From positions 53,152-117,151 of the forward strand of contig JARKIF010000100.1 of assembly GCA_029378245.1 (NCBI GenBank): 64,000 bases of DNA. Direction: 5' to 3'. Positions 22,924 through 33,834 of the stretch are shown here, one piece after another. The first letter of the stretch is position 1. Each line of letters opens with the position of its first letter. Under the pieces are notes generated by a model. It saw only the letters and a program-made list of their open reading frames with translations. It did no database searches and was not told the origin of the DNA. The translations under genes were made by a program, and so were the position numbers. The DNA comes from Roridomyces roridus. Lineage: Eukaryota; Basidiomycota; Agaricomycetes; Agaricales; Mycenaceae.

Positions 22924-25396
22924 TTAAATCGCCTTGATCCTAGACAAAAGGAGTCAAATCTCCAGCAGAATTCTAAGACTCGAGTACTCACGCGCTGGCT
23001 TTGACCGTCTCATCCACCAACGAAGCAGGCGTCCCTAGGTTCGCAGCCGGGCACTGCAAGTCCGCGCGTGCCCTCAAGTCCGCTGCGCGTCGGCGCGTGA
23101 AGAGCGAACGCCGGGAAGATCCGCTGTTGTTGCCGAATGATTTCTAGGCAGCGCAATCAATCACCGGGGTCCACAAAGGATGTGACGAAAGAGCACTCAC
23201 TTGGAAGAGAACAAAGTTCTTGGAGAAGAGGGAATCCGACACATTGGGATCAAAGAGCCCGAAAAAGCTCGCGTCCGCGCTGGCGGTGACGTCGATGCCT
23301 GCGTCCACCTGGAACGAGCCGCCAAAGCTCCCGCTGGCGCTGACGGCTCTCCGGGAGTACGCCGACTTGTCCGATTGCGCCGAAGCGGTGGTGGAAGATG
23401 CCATCGAAGCCGAAGACGTCTTGGCAGGTGCAGGCGTCTGGTACGCCGTGCGATATCCATACGACGTCGATTGGGTGACATATGTGGTCGGCATCGTCTG
23501 CGTAGTCATGTACATTTTCCCCTCCTCAGTGACCGTCTTCGTCACCGTAACCTGCTTGGTCACCGTGACATCCACGACTTTTGTCTTGGTCACCACCACC
23601 GTCTTATCCACCGTAGTGGAGTCTGAGCCCTTTGAATCGTCGGTGGTGGTGCTTGACCCGTTATTGTCGATGACCGTAGACACGTCCGCCGATCCATCGA
23701 GATTGAGCTTGAGCGTTGCGCTAGCGTCGAGGCTCAATGAGACCTGCGCTTTAGCTACATCCCCAAGTGCCGACACACCCAGGTTGATGGAGGGGATGAG
23801 GTGCGCCTCGATGCTTCCTGTGGCGGTGACATCCGGGCTTGCAGAGAGGGTCAGTGCTATCTGGACGTCAGCGACAAGGAAACAGCTATCCAAAGGGAGG
23901 GAAACACACGGGTATCACCAAGGGAGAACGACGCCCCGTTTGTCTTGGGGCCACCAGAGTTGGAAGGGAAGCTCAGGGTCGCGTTGTCCAAAGCGAGGTT
24001 GATACCGACTTGCATATCGAGGTTGACGTCAAAGTTGCCTGTGAGTTGGGCTTGGAGCTGGAAGGTCGGGCCGACGGTGAGGATGCCCGGGATGTCTATG
24101 CCTGCAGAGGTAGGGTCAAGGGAGAGATCAGGTAGAGGATGGAGTCGAGACGTACCGGCAATCGGCAGGCTAAGCAATGTGACTTTGCCCGAGTCGACTT
24201 GGCCCTGGAGCAGGAGTGAGTTCTGGGACGGTACAATGTGGATAGAGAGCACAAACATTGACGTCCGCTGTGATATCCAAAGTCCCTGCGACGTTGCCAT
24301 TGAGGATTCCAATGACACCAAAACTGTCAAACTACGTGGTGTGAGCGACAGACTCTCAGGCAGCGCATATGACCGACCTTCGGAGGCACGAGCGTCCCAG
24401 TAGCAGCGACACCGACCGAGGCAGTAGCCGCCGTGTTCCCATCGACGCTCACATCCACAGCCGCGTTGACCGGCCCACAGTCGATCGTCTGATTGAAAAG
24501 GTCCACCTTCTTGTCAAAAGTGAGCGGCGGCAGCTCAACCGTCTGGTTTAGGTTCACGTCGTTGGAGATATCCGAGATGGCGTTGGGGACAAAGTCGGCG
24601 AGAGCGCGCTGGGAGAGGCGCGTGGCGCGTCTGGACGGTGGAACCTGGATGGCGCTGCTGGCTACACCGGGGACGTTGGCGGATTTAACTGCGATGTTGA
24701 CTGGGCCGGTGCTGTCCATCTGTCTCAGTATGCAGTGACGGAATGAGAGTGAATAGACGCACGTAGAGTAGTCCACCGCGCCGAAATTCACGTCCAGCGA
24801 AAGAGTTTTCACTTCGGGCTGCGTGCCGTCGCGGCGTACGAGGCGCGCGGCAAGGGAAGCTGGGAGTGTCTGGTCTTCGGAAACCGACGCATTCACCACC
24901 CGGGCAAAAGGACCGCTGCCGCAGCTTGTGAAAGTTAGCCAGAGAAGTAATACGCGGGAGAAACACGCACGACTCAGGTAAACGGACGATCTTGTTGACT
25001 GCTCCAGTAGTCTGATAGAGGTTGTTGCAGTTCGAGTCGGCGGCGTCGTTAGTGCAGACGAGGCGGATGCTTTGCGAGAGCGTGGTAGAGTTGCAGGTGA
25101 GAATTTGCCAGTCTGCAGCTGTGGTAATATCCGCGATGCTGTCCTGGGATCCCCACTACACAGGAATCAGTCGACTGTTCTGCAGAGTCCGAAGTAATGG
25201 CCCGCACGATAGTCATGGTGCCCGAAGCACCGTTTGCGGTCGGGAGATCTCGAGTCCCGTCAGTACTATAGAATAAGACGCCAAGACTGGGGGACGCACC
25301 ATACGAGCATTGGCCAGTAATGCAGGGCACGTTCCAGTCGTTCGCTGCTCTGATAACGGAGAAAAACGGCAGAATCACCAGGATGGAAGAAAGCAT
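22924..25396 (-). CDS. Large secreted uncharacterised protein
   Basis: Starts MLSSILVILPFFSVIRAA, a clear signal peptide, followed by NDWNVPCITGQCSYG. It is built from about ten exons on the minus strand. Recognisable stretches in order are WGSQDSIADITTAADW, CNNLYQTTGAVNKIVRLPE, CGSGPFARVVNASVSEDQT, LDVNFGAVDY, DFVPNAISDISNDVNLNQT, GIDIPGILTVGPTFQLQAQL, IEAHLIPSINLGVSALGDV and LDASATLKLNLDGSADV. Then comes a Thr/Val-rich stretch (VTKTKVVDVTVTKQVTV), a Ser/Ala-rich low-complexity segment, and a short C-terminal exon with LQCPAANLG. The beta-rich repeats and threonine-rich tail resemble fungal extracellular proteins of the DUF7029/DUF7223 kind, but I do not claim that family firmly. No GPI signal is evident. 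The last exon and stop (22924, or 22988 if the final intron is not used) are uncertain. Confidence 0.7.
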
Positions 25397-25697
25397 TGAC
25401 GAAAGGACGAAAAAAATCAAGCCAGCCGGGGCGAAAGGAACGAAAGGGGAGGGGAACTGGGCACCGCGCGGGCATGCGGGTTTTTAAGATCGCCCAAGGC
25501 CTTCATCAGATCGTGGTCATGCAGATTGACGTCCGGAAACGAAGGCAACTGGGAAGGCAATTGAGTTGAGCCGCCATGTGGACAATTTCCTCTTGAAGGA
25601 TGAGAGAAAAAACGCGTCTCGCTCGACGACGGTATTGGAGAGAGGCGAGTGGCATCCCCGTGTGACACATTGCAGTCACAGCCGCCTTTCAACTTCC
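25397..25697. promoter_or_regulatory. Shared divergent promoter region
   Basis: About 300 bases separate the start of the secreted-protein gene (-) from that of cytosine deaminase (+). Both promoters must lie here. I see no clear TATA box or known operator. Confidence 0.35.
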
Positions 25698-26290
25698 ATG
25701 ACTTCAAACATCGACGCCTCTGGTCTGCAAGCCGCCTTCAAAGAGGCCAAAGTTGGATACGAAGAAGGAGGCATCCCAATCGGATCGGTGATCCTCACCG
25801 CAGACGGAAAAATCCTAGGCCGCGGACACAATCTGCGAATTCAAAAGTCCTCGCCCACTCTCCACGCCGAGATTGCCGCGCTGGAGCAAGCTGGTCGCCA
25901 GAAAGCCGAAATATACCGCAACGCGACTTTGGTGCGGAGCCTGTCCAGCTGATATCGACACTGTATTTATCGAAAGCAGTATACGACGCTGAGGTGAGCT
26001 TGGGAGGGCAGCTCGATCTCATCTGAAAACGACAGCCCGTGCAGTATGTGCATTGGGGCCATTCTGCTTTACAAGATTCCCCGCGTCGTCATCGGAGAGA
26101 ACTCCAATTTCCGGGGCGACGAGGACTTGCTTCGCGCGCGCGGCGTCCAAGTGACGGTCTTGGACGACGAGGAGTGCAAACAGCTTATGCGACGATTCAT
26201 ACAGGAAAAACCAGAGGTACCTTCATTTTTACGTCTCTTTCACGTCTAATATTTTCACAGGAATGGAATGAAGATATCGGGGAGACTTGA
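25698..26290 (+). CDS. FCY1: Cytosine deaminase (yeast FCY1-like)
   Basis: Zinc enzyme of pyrimidine salvage, cytosine to uracil plus ammonia. Exons 25698-25931, 25977-25993, 26036-26216 and 26261-26290 join in frame to 153 residues, close to the 158 of the yeast enzyme. The zinc site is complete: HAE (the His ligand and catalytic Glu) in SSPTLHAEIAALEQAG, and the two Cys ligands in LSPCSMCIGAILLYKIP. The fungal hallmarks GENSNFRGDEDLLR and the acidic C-terminus ending EWNEDIGET are also present. The second exon is only 17 nt and encodes QYTTL plus part of the Ser before PCSMC. Without it the catalytic centre would be out of frame, so the tiny exon must be used. The gene converges on the intronless gene at 26340-27056, with about 50 bases between stops. 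Confidence 0.92.
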
Positions 26291-26339
26291 GAGCGCATAT
26301 ATTAACTACGATAGAAGAATAAGTACAAGAGGCGACCAG

Positions 26340-27056
26340 CTAATCCGCTCTCGACATCCGAAACTTGCAACCCAAAGCCTCAACTTCCAGCTCGAACACG
26401 CGTAGGTGCGGCACAGTCGCCACCCAGCGCTCCCAGCCAGACCCGTTCCCGCCATCCTCATCATCACATTCAGAGGCAGGCTGCAGCAAACTGCCCATAG
26501 CCATCTCTGTCTCTGCTTCACTCCCCGTAGGCCGACTGACGACAGTAACAGTCAAATTCGGCACCGCAAGCCCCTCCGCCCACTTCTGGTGTCTCAGCCC
26601 CTCGAGCCAGTCCACCTCCGTGAAGAACCGAACGTGCTGCACAGCCGAGCGCTGCTCCAGCGTCATGCGCGTAAAGTAGGCGTTGTGGTCCGCGGCGGGC
26701 GTTGAGGACGACGACCCTGTTTTCTGCTCCGCCCCCTGCGGCAGAGTGCGATCGAGCATCCGGAATGTGTGCTCGTTGAGGGAGATGGGAGTAGAGTGGG
26801 TTTCGAGGTAGATGAGCCGACAGGTGAGGAGCAGGGCGGTGTCTATCCTTCCCGCGTACTGGGACGGCCGCGCTGGGTCGTCATACTCCTTGAGGGCGTA
26901 TGCGAAGACCAAGTTCCGCAGCTCCGGACATAGGGTTGCGAATAGGGGTGATTGAAGCTGGGGGTCGACTTGTGTCGAGGCTGCGCTGAATTTGGCCGAT
27001 AAGCGGAGAGCGGCGTCGGGGGAGAGAGACATTGTGGTGAGTGGTAAGTCTGCCAT
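26340..27056 (-). CDS. Intronless uncharacterised protein (238 aa)
   Basis: One uninterrupted frame from an ATG at 27056, MADLPLTTMSLSPDAALRL. The centre contains LCPELRNLVFAYALKEYDD and IDTALLLTCRLIYLETHSTP. This is the pattern of a widespread fungal family in which an F-box-like LP.E(I/L)RN.(I/V)(F/Y) helix is followed by LL.TCR.I..E (DUF7730-like in current naming). The C-terminal half predicts alternating strand and helix (VRFFTEVDWLEGLRHQKWAEG; VPHLRVFELEVEALGC) and includes a Ser- and Asp-rich loop. No membrane segment or signal peptide. The biochemical role is unknown. The lack of introns is unusual in this neighbourhood but common for this family. Confidence 0.7.
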   Translation of the reverse strand: MADLPLTTMSLSPDAALRLSAKFSAASTQVDPQLQSPLFATLCPELRNLVFAYALKEYDDPARPSQYAGRIDTALLLTCRLIYLETHSTPISLNEHTFRMLDRTLPQGAEQKTGSSSSTPAADHNAYFTRMTLEQRSAVQHVRFFTEVDWLEGLRHQKWAEGLAVPNLTVTVVSRPTGSEAETEMAMGSLLQPASECDDEDGGNGSGWERWVATVPHLRVFELEVEALGCKFRMSRAD

Positions 27057-27785
27057 GCCGGAGGCAACTTGAAGTATTTAAGCAGTTGTGGATTTGGTGG
27101 TGAAAAATCAAGAGGGTATTTGCGCATGCTTACCCGTTTCATGCATGTCATCCGGTCTCGTCGACAGCAACTCTTCGTCTTCTGTGCATGTGTTGAAGAA
27201 CCGTGTCGTCTTTTTCTGGTGGTGGTAGGTACCTCTATGTTCTCTCCTCCAAGTCGGAGCCCTACTGTTCCCATTTCAGTGCACACGAGATTGTGCAGTT
27301 TGTGCGACAGCGAGCAATCGGCGTAGCAAATGGTCTCGGCCAGTTGAAGTAGAACTTGAGCTGGTGGTCACCCTCTGCGTCGCACGATGTAGTTCAACTC
27401 CAAGTTCAAGAGCAAGGCTATTCCGGTCAATGATGTCACTGGCAGGACTCGACTGATTCCGGTCCGTCTCATTAACTTGAACACTCTCTTTCCTCTTTTC
27501 CACTGGTGGCATCCACTGTGGCTAACTTTCTGAGCCGATTATCCGATGCATAATCGCAGATAACAAGAACAAGAATCTTGAATTCGCGGAAATGAAGATT
27601 ACCTTCGGCCGACGCGGGCCGAGTCTGTGAAATTTCCGGAATAAAATTCAAGAGACTCTGACTGGACGGACCTCCTGCCCCTCACCCCCACGCACCCTTC
27701 GTTTCGATTGCCTTCCCCGCTTTCCTACTGTCCCGACTCGTAGGCCGTGACATTCGCCCTCTCCCTTCCCTTTATCCGTCCCAAG
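27057..27785. other. Intergenic, no gene recognised
   Basis: Frames present are short or shadow other frames. The stretch lies between two divergent genes (26340-27056 minus and 27786 plus) and should contain both promoters; no TATA box stands out. Confidence 0.4.
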
Positions 27786-29619
27786 ATGCTCTCCATCGGG
27801 CAACTCATCTGGATATCCTGCCGCCCACTTCTCCGGCTGTGAGCAGTCCCCCATTGTCGTGTCCCTCCACACCAAATTGCTGTGTAAAGAGTCATATGCG
27901 TGGGATGCGGGTTCGCCATAACCAAGGCCGACATCTTTCCCGCCGTCGCCGCACGAGGCACGGGGCAAATCCTACTGGTGCGTCCGTGTATGCATCTCCT
28001 CGTGCTCGCGTATCTTGACATGCGCATCGCAGAACATCACGCTGCCCAGCCTGATGTTTAGCAAGATCGTCCCTGCGTTCACTTCCCAAAATATCAGTGC
28101 TTTAGGTGCGTCGACGCTATATCTGTATTATTTTCTCCAATCTCCATCTCTGGCCAGGCCCGCTCGTTCTCGTAGCCATGATATACGAGGGAATGGGGAT
28201 TGCTCAGGCATGGCTTGTCAGCCAGTTCTTCTGGGTCCCACATCGTTTCCGGTACTATCACAAATGTTCCATGCAAAAATACAGCGCTAATCTTCTCTAG
28301 ATGGGGCATCCTTGTGGCAGGCGGATGGGGCAATTACGGCGACATTCGTACGTGTCTTGCGGGATTTGCTTATATCCAATTGATATCCTGCAGCCACCGC
28401 CGTCGTTATGAGTATCACGGGAGCCGCCCCGTTCAACGGGGCAGCAGATCAGACTCTGAGTGTTGCGTATATCGCGGGGTTCATTCTGGTTTACATGGTG
28501 AGCTCCTCGAACGAGTTGTTGGGTATGTTTAATTACCTGTCAGATTACTTTCTTCCCGATGGGGGGCAGCCGCATGATTGGATTCGACTACGTCGGTCCA
28601 GATGTTGAGCCCGAGGATGTCCGAGAAGCGACTCGACACCGACGGAGGCTCATACTCTTCGGATGGCCAAAAATGCTCGCTGGATTGGTCAGAAGACGGA
28701 GGAGGGCAGATTCCATTTTGGACGAAAAGGAATCTGCTGACGAAGAAAGTGCTGTGGTTGAATCACCGTCCGCCCAACGACCAGCACTCGCTTCGAAGCA
28801 TGTTTCATTCGACACTACCGTGACCCCGCCGCCTATGGAAGGTTGGCATTCCCGGATAACGTCTCCAGCACATACAGCGACCGCCCTTGACACCACAACC
28901 ATCGCCATGAATTCTCGTCCGACGTCGCCGAAAGCCCAACCACCAGATCCCCCACTAACTCTCTGGGCTGTCCGTCGGCGGGCACTGAAATCTCATTTCC
29001 GCACCTTCCTGCGCAACCTGTTGATCCCCGGCTCCATTTCCATCATACTCTCCTTCGTCATCGCGCTTGTTCCGCCCCTCAAAGCGCTCTTCGTACCGGG
29101 CGTGCCAGGGACACACATCCACCCAGCGCCAGACGGCCAACCCCCGCTCGCCGTCATCATCGACGCCGCGTCCTTCATTGGCGCAGCCTCCGTCCCTATG
29201 GGTCTCATCTGCCTCGGCTCTGCACTCGCACGGCTTCCAATCCCACGCGGCGGAGCATGGCGCACGTTGCCTAGCGGTGCCATCCTCGGGCTCGCTGTGT
29301 GCAAGATGCTGATAAGCCCCGTGCTGGGGGTGTTGATCTGCCACGGGCTCACGAGCGTTGGTGTCATTTCCAAGGAGGATAAGGTCCTGCAATTCGTTTG
29401 CATGTGCGTTTCCCCTCCCCTCGGCAATGTTCAAGTTAATTTCGCTTACATAGATTCTTCTCTTGCCTGCCCACGGCCACGACCCAGGTTTTCGTAACGC
29501 AAGTGTACAGCGGGACGGGAAGCGCGGAGCACCTTTCGGCGTTCCTCATCCCGCAGTACATACTCATGTTTCCCGCTATGACCGTGCTGACGGCGTACAC
29601 TATCCGCACGCTTTTCTGA
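27786..29619 (+). CDS. Auxin efflux carrier (AEC) family transporter
   Basis: Membrane transporter of the AEC/PIN-like family; fungal members such as Ecm3 sit in ER or plasma membrane and have poorly known substrates. The first exons (27786-27838, 27890-27977, 28033-28105) splice in frame to MLSIGQLIWISCRPLLRLVIC, CGFAITKADIFPAVAARGTG and NITLPSLMFSKIVPAFTSQN. The NITLP...FSKIV motif is the family's conserved first half. Later exons give FFWVPHRFRWGILVAGGWGN and YGDIPTAVVMSITGAAPFNG. After that comes a long hydrophilic central loop (about residues 200-330, Ser/Arg-rich, EKESADEESAVVES). The second bundle of helices (FLRNLLIPGSISIILSFVIA; DAASFIGAASVPMGLICLGS) ends IPQYILMFPAMTVLTAYTIR. The gene converges on aldo-keto reductase 1, 122 bases away. 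Confidence 0.85.
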
Positions 29620-29740
29620 TTTACTGACTGACTGTATCTATCGCCAACTAGCTACTACTAGACGAAAATGATTGTATTGAACGATTTTTTTTTTCGTCAG
29701 TGATTCGAAATTCAACTGCAAGGTAATACAGGTTTCTTCT

Positions 29741-31386
29741 TTACAGTCGTCCAAACTTATCCAACAGCGGCCTTCCATAAGTCGGCTAGCCAAAAGATTC
29801 AGCGACATCCCACACAGCGGTACTAGTACTTGAAAGAAAGAAATCAACGCACCTCCTCAGCAGGTTTATTCCCCAACGCCTCCTCAATCCTCGCCATCAC
29901 CTCGGGCGTCAACTTGGGTATCACCTCGAGCGCTTTGAGGTTCTCTAGGAGCTGTGCGGCGGAGGACACGCCGAGGATGACGGTGGATGTGTTTGGGTTC
30001 TTGGCTACCCAGGCTAGGGCGAGGGATGCGGTGGTTGTACCGAGTTCTGATGGATAGAATGTCAAACAGAGAGGTAGGTGTGGCAGAGTACCTACCCTCA
30101 GCGATTTTCGTAACCTCCCGAACCTTGCGGATCTTCTCCAGCCCTTCGGCCGAGTCGGTCATACCGGCAAAGTCGGTGTTGCTTTCGAACCGCGAGCCGG
30201 CGGGGATGCCGTCGTTGTACTACAGTTAGATTCGACTCTATGAGACTGCAAGTTGAACAAGAAAGGTGACCTCACCTTTCCTGTGAGTACACCATAGTGA
30301 AGTGCAGAGAAAGCTGTGGTTCCGAGTCCGTATTTCCTGTACAAAGGTCTGTCGGAGGGCGGTGAGAGGATTGAGTCAAGAAAGTGAGTAGGATGCTGCT
30401 AACGCGTATTCCTTCTCGGGACGCTCCCGGTGCAGCATGCTGTACAAAAATGAACAAAATGTTCTTTCAAAAGAGAGATAGACTCACTTGTGTTGACATT
30501 GTTCAGCAATGGGTGCGATGAGGTTTAGACGCGTCGCGACATCTAACACGCTCATTATCGGGTGAAAACAAAAGAAGTTTGGTGTGCAAGGCGTACGATG
30601 GGCCTCTTCGATTTGTTGCGCAGTCCACTCTGACGTTCCCCAGTAAAACGCCCATCCTTTGTCGATCACATAGTTGAAAGCACGGACAATCTCCTCCATC
30701 GGGACTTGAAGAAGTAGTCGTAAGAATTCACTGCGTAGTATAAAGGCATCCCTCACCAGTAATATCACACCGATGTGCGAATATAACATCAACGTAAGTG
30801 AGCTGAAGTCGCTCGAGGCATTCTTGTGCGCCTTCGATGATACTGCCATCGTTCAACCTACATCTGCAGAGAAAATATAGCATGCAACTCACTGCTTGCG
30901 CGACAACCCCTTATCATTCGGTCCATCTCTCGGACCCCAGAATATCTTGGTCGAAATGACGAGGTCCGTACGCCGAAGGTTCAGTTCCTTGATCACGCGG
31001 CCCCTGCGCGCCGTCAAAGTCAAGTTCAACCTCTTTTGCCAAGCGAGATGAGCGCACATTTCGAGCTCAGACTTTCCCTTGGCATAATCCTCCGCGGTAT
31101 CAAACATATTGATACCATTCTCAAACGCAGTTTTGATTATTTCCTGCGAGTCATGTTGAAATTCGAGTCCGATCTGAGCGATAGGCTGGGACGCACCTTT
31201 GCGGGATCCCCGACGACAGCAGCGCCGAGCGTGAGCCCTGTAAACAGTCGTATCCCCTCGCTCCAATCAGCCGGAAGACGCACATCCACCAAGCGAGAAC
31301 AACGGTACTCTCAACCCACTCGGTCCGAGCCGCCTGAACGGCATATTCTGAGCAGCGTACGTAGGGTGTGCAGCGGGAGTCGACAT
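29741..31386 (-). CDS. Aldo-keto reductase 1 (voltage-gated K+ channel beta-subunit-like)
   Basis: NADPH-dependent oxidoreductase of the AKR superfamily, YajO/Kv-beta branch. It starts MSTPAAHPTYAAQNMPFRRL and ends with a 45-nt exon (29741-29785) encoding [14 protein letters not shown]. The active-site tetrad is visible: Asp and Tyr in FDTAEDYAKGKSELE, Lys in ISTKIFWGPRD, and His in VIFAHRCD. WGTSEWTAQQIEEAH and the cofactor-binding VILGVSSAAQLLENLKAL follow in the right order. About ten exons are needed; the intron after SELE (phase inside Met) and those around KQLNDGSIIEG all have normal ends. It is a separate lineage from reductase 2 at 36113 (clearly different sequence, same intron plan). 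A broken copy of its 5' half and promoter lies at 49.5-50.2 kb. Confidence 0.82.
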
Positions 31387-32092
31387 CGTGGAACGGGAAG
31401 AAGAATAAAGGATCAAACTAAAAAGGAAGGCCAAGCACGCCATCGTCGAATTCTTCTTGATGTTCCATAATTTCCATTGTCCCGGAGTGACTCAGTGAGG
31501 CACACAGAATTTGGCGAGACTTGAAAGAGGCAACCGGAAGGCAACCAAATAAAAAGAAGGGAGTACTCCTCAGTTCAGTGTAGTTCAGTTTGAGTTCAGT
31601 GTTGGTTCAGTGTCAACAGTTCGGAGATGCCGCGATCATATCCCGGGCATCTTTGCCAGGTATGATGCCGCCAAAACGGATGTACTGTACTATTTCGACC
31701 AATCCTTCACTGGGTGTCACGCGTCACCGCCAAAGTTCACCAGATAAGAGATTCACCGAGCGGCCATCAGATCAAATTTCCTAATATGGACTGATGACAT
31801 CCATCGGATCACACATTCCGTCTGAAATTGATGGGAAATCACTGTTTTCCGAGTTGCCGGAGCGAAAATTTTGAATGTCACCTGTCACCGGGTGCAAAAT
31901 CCTTCATTTCACGAGGCCTCGTCACGCGTCACTGAATCTTTGGTCGAAATAGTACAGTAGTGTATGTCATCTTGGGTTCATCATACCGTTGCCCTGCAAG
32001 CGCCCTGCGAGCGCCCTTAACCTAGAGATCTAAAAAAAAAAAAGGACACGGCAGCGAGCTTCCCGATATGTACATCTCCTAGATGATGGTTA
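31387..32092. other. Intergenic with a MITE and a repeat-unit 3' end
   Basis: The first ~150 bases are the promoter of reductase 1 and are partly duplicated upstream of the broken copy at 49596. A 273-bp inverted-repeat element follows, at 31685-31957. From about 32021 an A-run and the sequence CGGCAGCGAGCTTCCCGATA mark the 3' flank of the MLKL-like repeat unit in reverse orientation (compare 48620-48660). Confidence 0.55.
31685..31957. mobile_element. Small MITE, TA-flanked inverted repeats
   Basis: The first 18 bases, CTGTACTATTTCGACCAA, recur exactly in inverse orientation at the right end. The ends then share GTGACGCG-type sequence for a further ~25 bases. Both ends are flanked by TA (31683-31684 and 31958-31959), as expected for a Tc1/mariner-type target duplication. 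The 273-bp interior has no coding capacity, so the element would be non-autonomous. Confidence 0.7.
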
Positions 32093-33309
32093 CAGCTCTT
32101 TGCGGAACATAAGGCGCGGCTCGATTTTTGTCAAAATTGTTGAGATTTTGATCACTTTCACTAATTACGCTGCTGTGAGCTCAATTCTTGTCCGATTGTT
32201 TTCGGACATGGACCATTCGATTCCCACGGTTGTTTTACAGTGCGTAGGCCACTCAAATGAATTGTTCTGTGCACGTCGTGAGCCAAGAAAGACCCAGATA
32301 TCATTTTCAACTATCCATGTCCCAACTGACCATCAGGGGATTATGGGATTCCAATACCTTTTAAGGGTACTCTGTATGGTATTTTACAGTGCGCTGGGTG
32401 CTTAATTTGGTCCTGTATCAATCCTGATACACAGGGTGTGCCAAGAAATATAGCCAGCATCACTCAGATGCATTTTGCCTCACAGAAAGTAAATGTTCTG
32501 AAGCAAAACATTTGGTACACTCCATGAGTACCACTTACTACTATCCCGGGCCATCCGAGGGTCTGATTTCCTCCGGATACTGTCCAGAGTGCAGAACAGT
32601 GACAAAAACATTGTTGGATGTGATTCAGTACAAGGGAAAATAAAATAGATGATCTTCAGAGTGCTATGCACTGTAAATCAACCGTGGGGATTGATCGGTT
32701 CATGTCCGAAGACAATCGGATAAGAACTGAGCTCAGGACAGCATAATCAGTCCAAAAGATCCAACTTTGACAGTGATGTTACGTAAACTACAAGTGACGG
32801 CGTCGGGCAACGTTCTGCTCGCTGCCCAAGCCGTATATGCCCTTCGGATGGGGCGGAATGGTAGGTTGAGGTGTTTATTCATTGTGCTGCATGCACTATT
32901 TGAGAAAAATTGCCCACCATGAGCTGAGATCCAGTTGAGCAGTGATGGCTGGAGACCTCAATACACCGGTGTCCCCCTGATGTATCTGACAGCAAAGTAG
33001 TACCCTGGCGCACTGTAGGCACCCTTTCAGACTACCCCAGTGAAATACCGGGACCCCAGCAAGCTTGATTCCACTGCTACTGTGGAGATAGTCAAAATTG
33101 ATTGTTTGCTTCTTTGTGATTGAAATGTAGATAAGAACAATTCATTTGAGTAGCCTACGCACTGTAAGGCAACCGTGGAAATAGAATGGTCCATGTCCGA
33201 AGACAATCGGACAAGAATTGAGCTCACGACAATGTAATTAGTGAAAGTGATCCAAATCTCAACAATTTTGACAAAAATCAAGCCGCGCCTTATGTTCCGC
33301 AAAGAGCTG
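32093..33309. mobile_element. 1.2-kb TA-flanked terminal-inverted-repeat element
   Basis: About 190 bases at the left (from CAGCTCTTTGCGGAACATAA) recur inverted at the right end, and TA flanks both sides (32091-32092 and 33310-33311). Inside are further inverted TACAGTGCG-type ends (about 32236 with 33165, and 32387 with 33018) and another partial copy of the end sequence near 32660-32780, so the interior looks like nested or foldback copies. No transposase frame is visible. The paralogous unit at 48.6 kb shows the same flanks without the element, so it inserted after the units duplicated. Confidence 0.75.
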
Positions 33310-33834
33310 TAAGCAGCAGTTCCGCGTTGAACAGCACCGAGCGGCACTCACCCCGTATCTGCGTCAGAAGCTGCTGTTCGCCACTGGATCAGCACCCGTT
33401 TACAGCTCTAATAACACACGCACCAATCGCTCCGGTTCACTCATCTGCGAGGCAACGAGTATAGCGTCTTGCGCCGTAGCGGATTTTGCGTGCAGACGGT
33501 GGAGGTTCGCGTTCATGCGGTGGAGGCTGAGTTCGAGGTTGATCTGCCGTCACCAAAATCGTCAGTCAGTTTGCTGGGGAAGTAAGTAAGCAGAGTGGAA
33601 TAAAAACGCACACTAAAGTGCATCATGGCCTCGTCCAACAGCCTCCCATACTCGTCGATCCGGATTTTATTTCGCTCTTGGCGAGCTAATCGTTGGAAGA
33701 GGTTCTCTTTATTGAGCTCCTCGAGGAAGGCTTTGATTTCTTTGAGGAGCCTGCGAGCAAGGGTTGGGTTGGGTTGGCTTCCAGGAGGCGTAGTGACTAC
33801 GTACCTTCTAATCTTCCGAATGCTCTCCTTCACT

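Noticed and set aside
27648..27968. 106-codon minus-strand frame
   Set aside because: It is antisense to the first exons of the auxin-efflux-carrier-type gene, whose splicing is clearly in frame.
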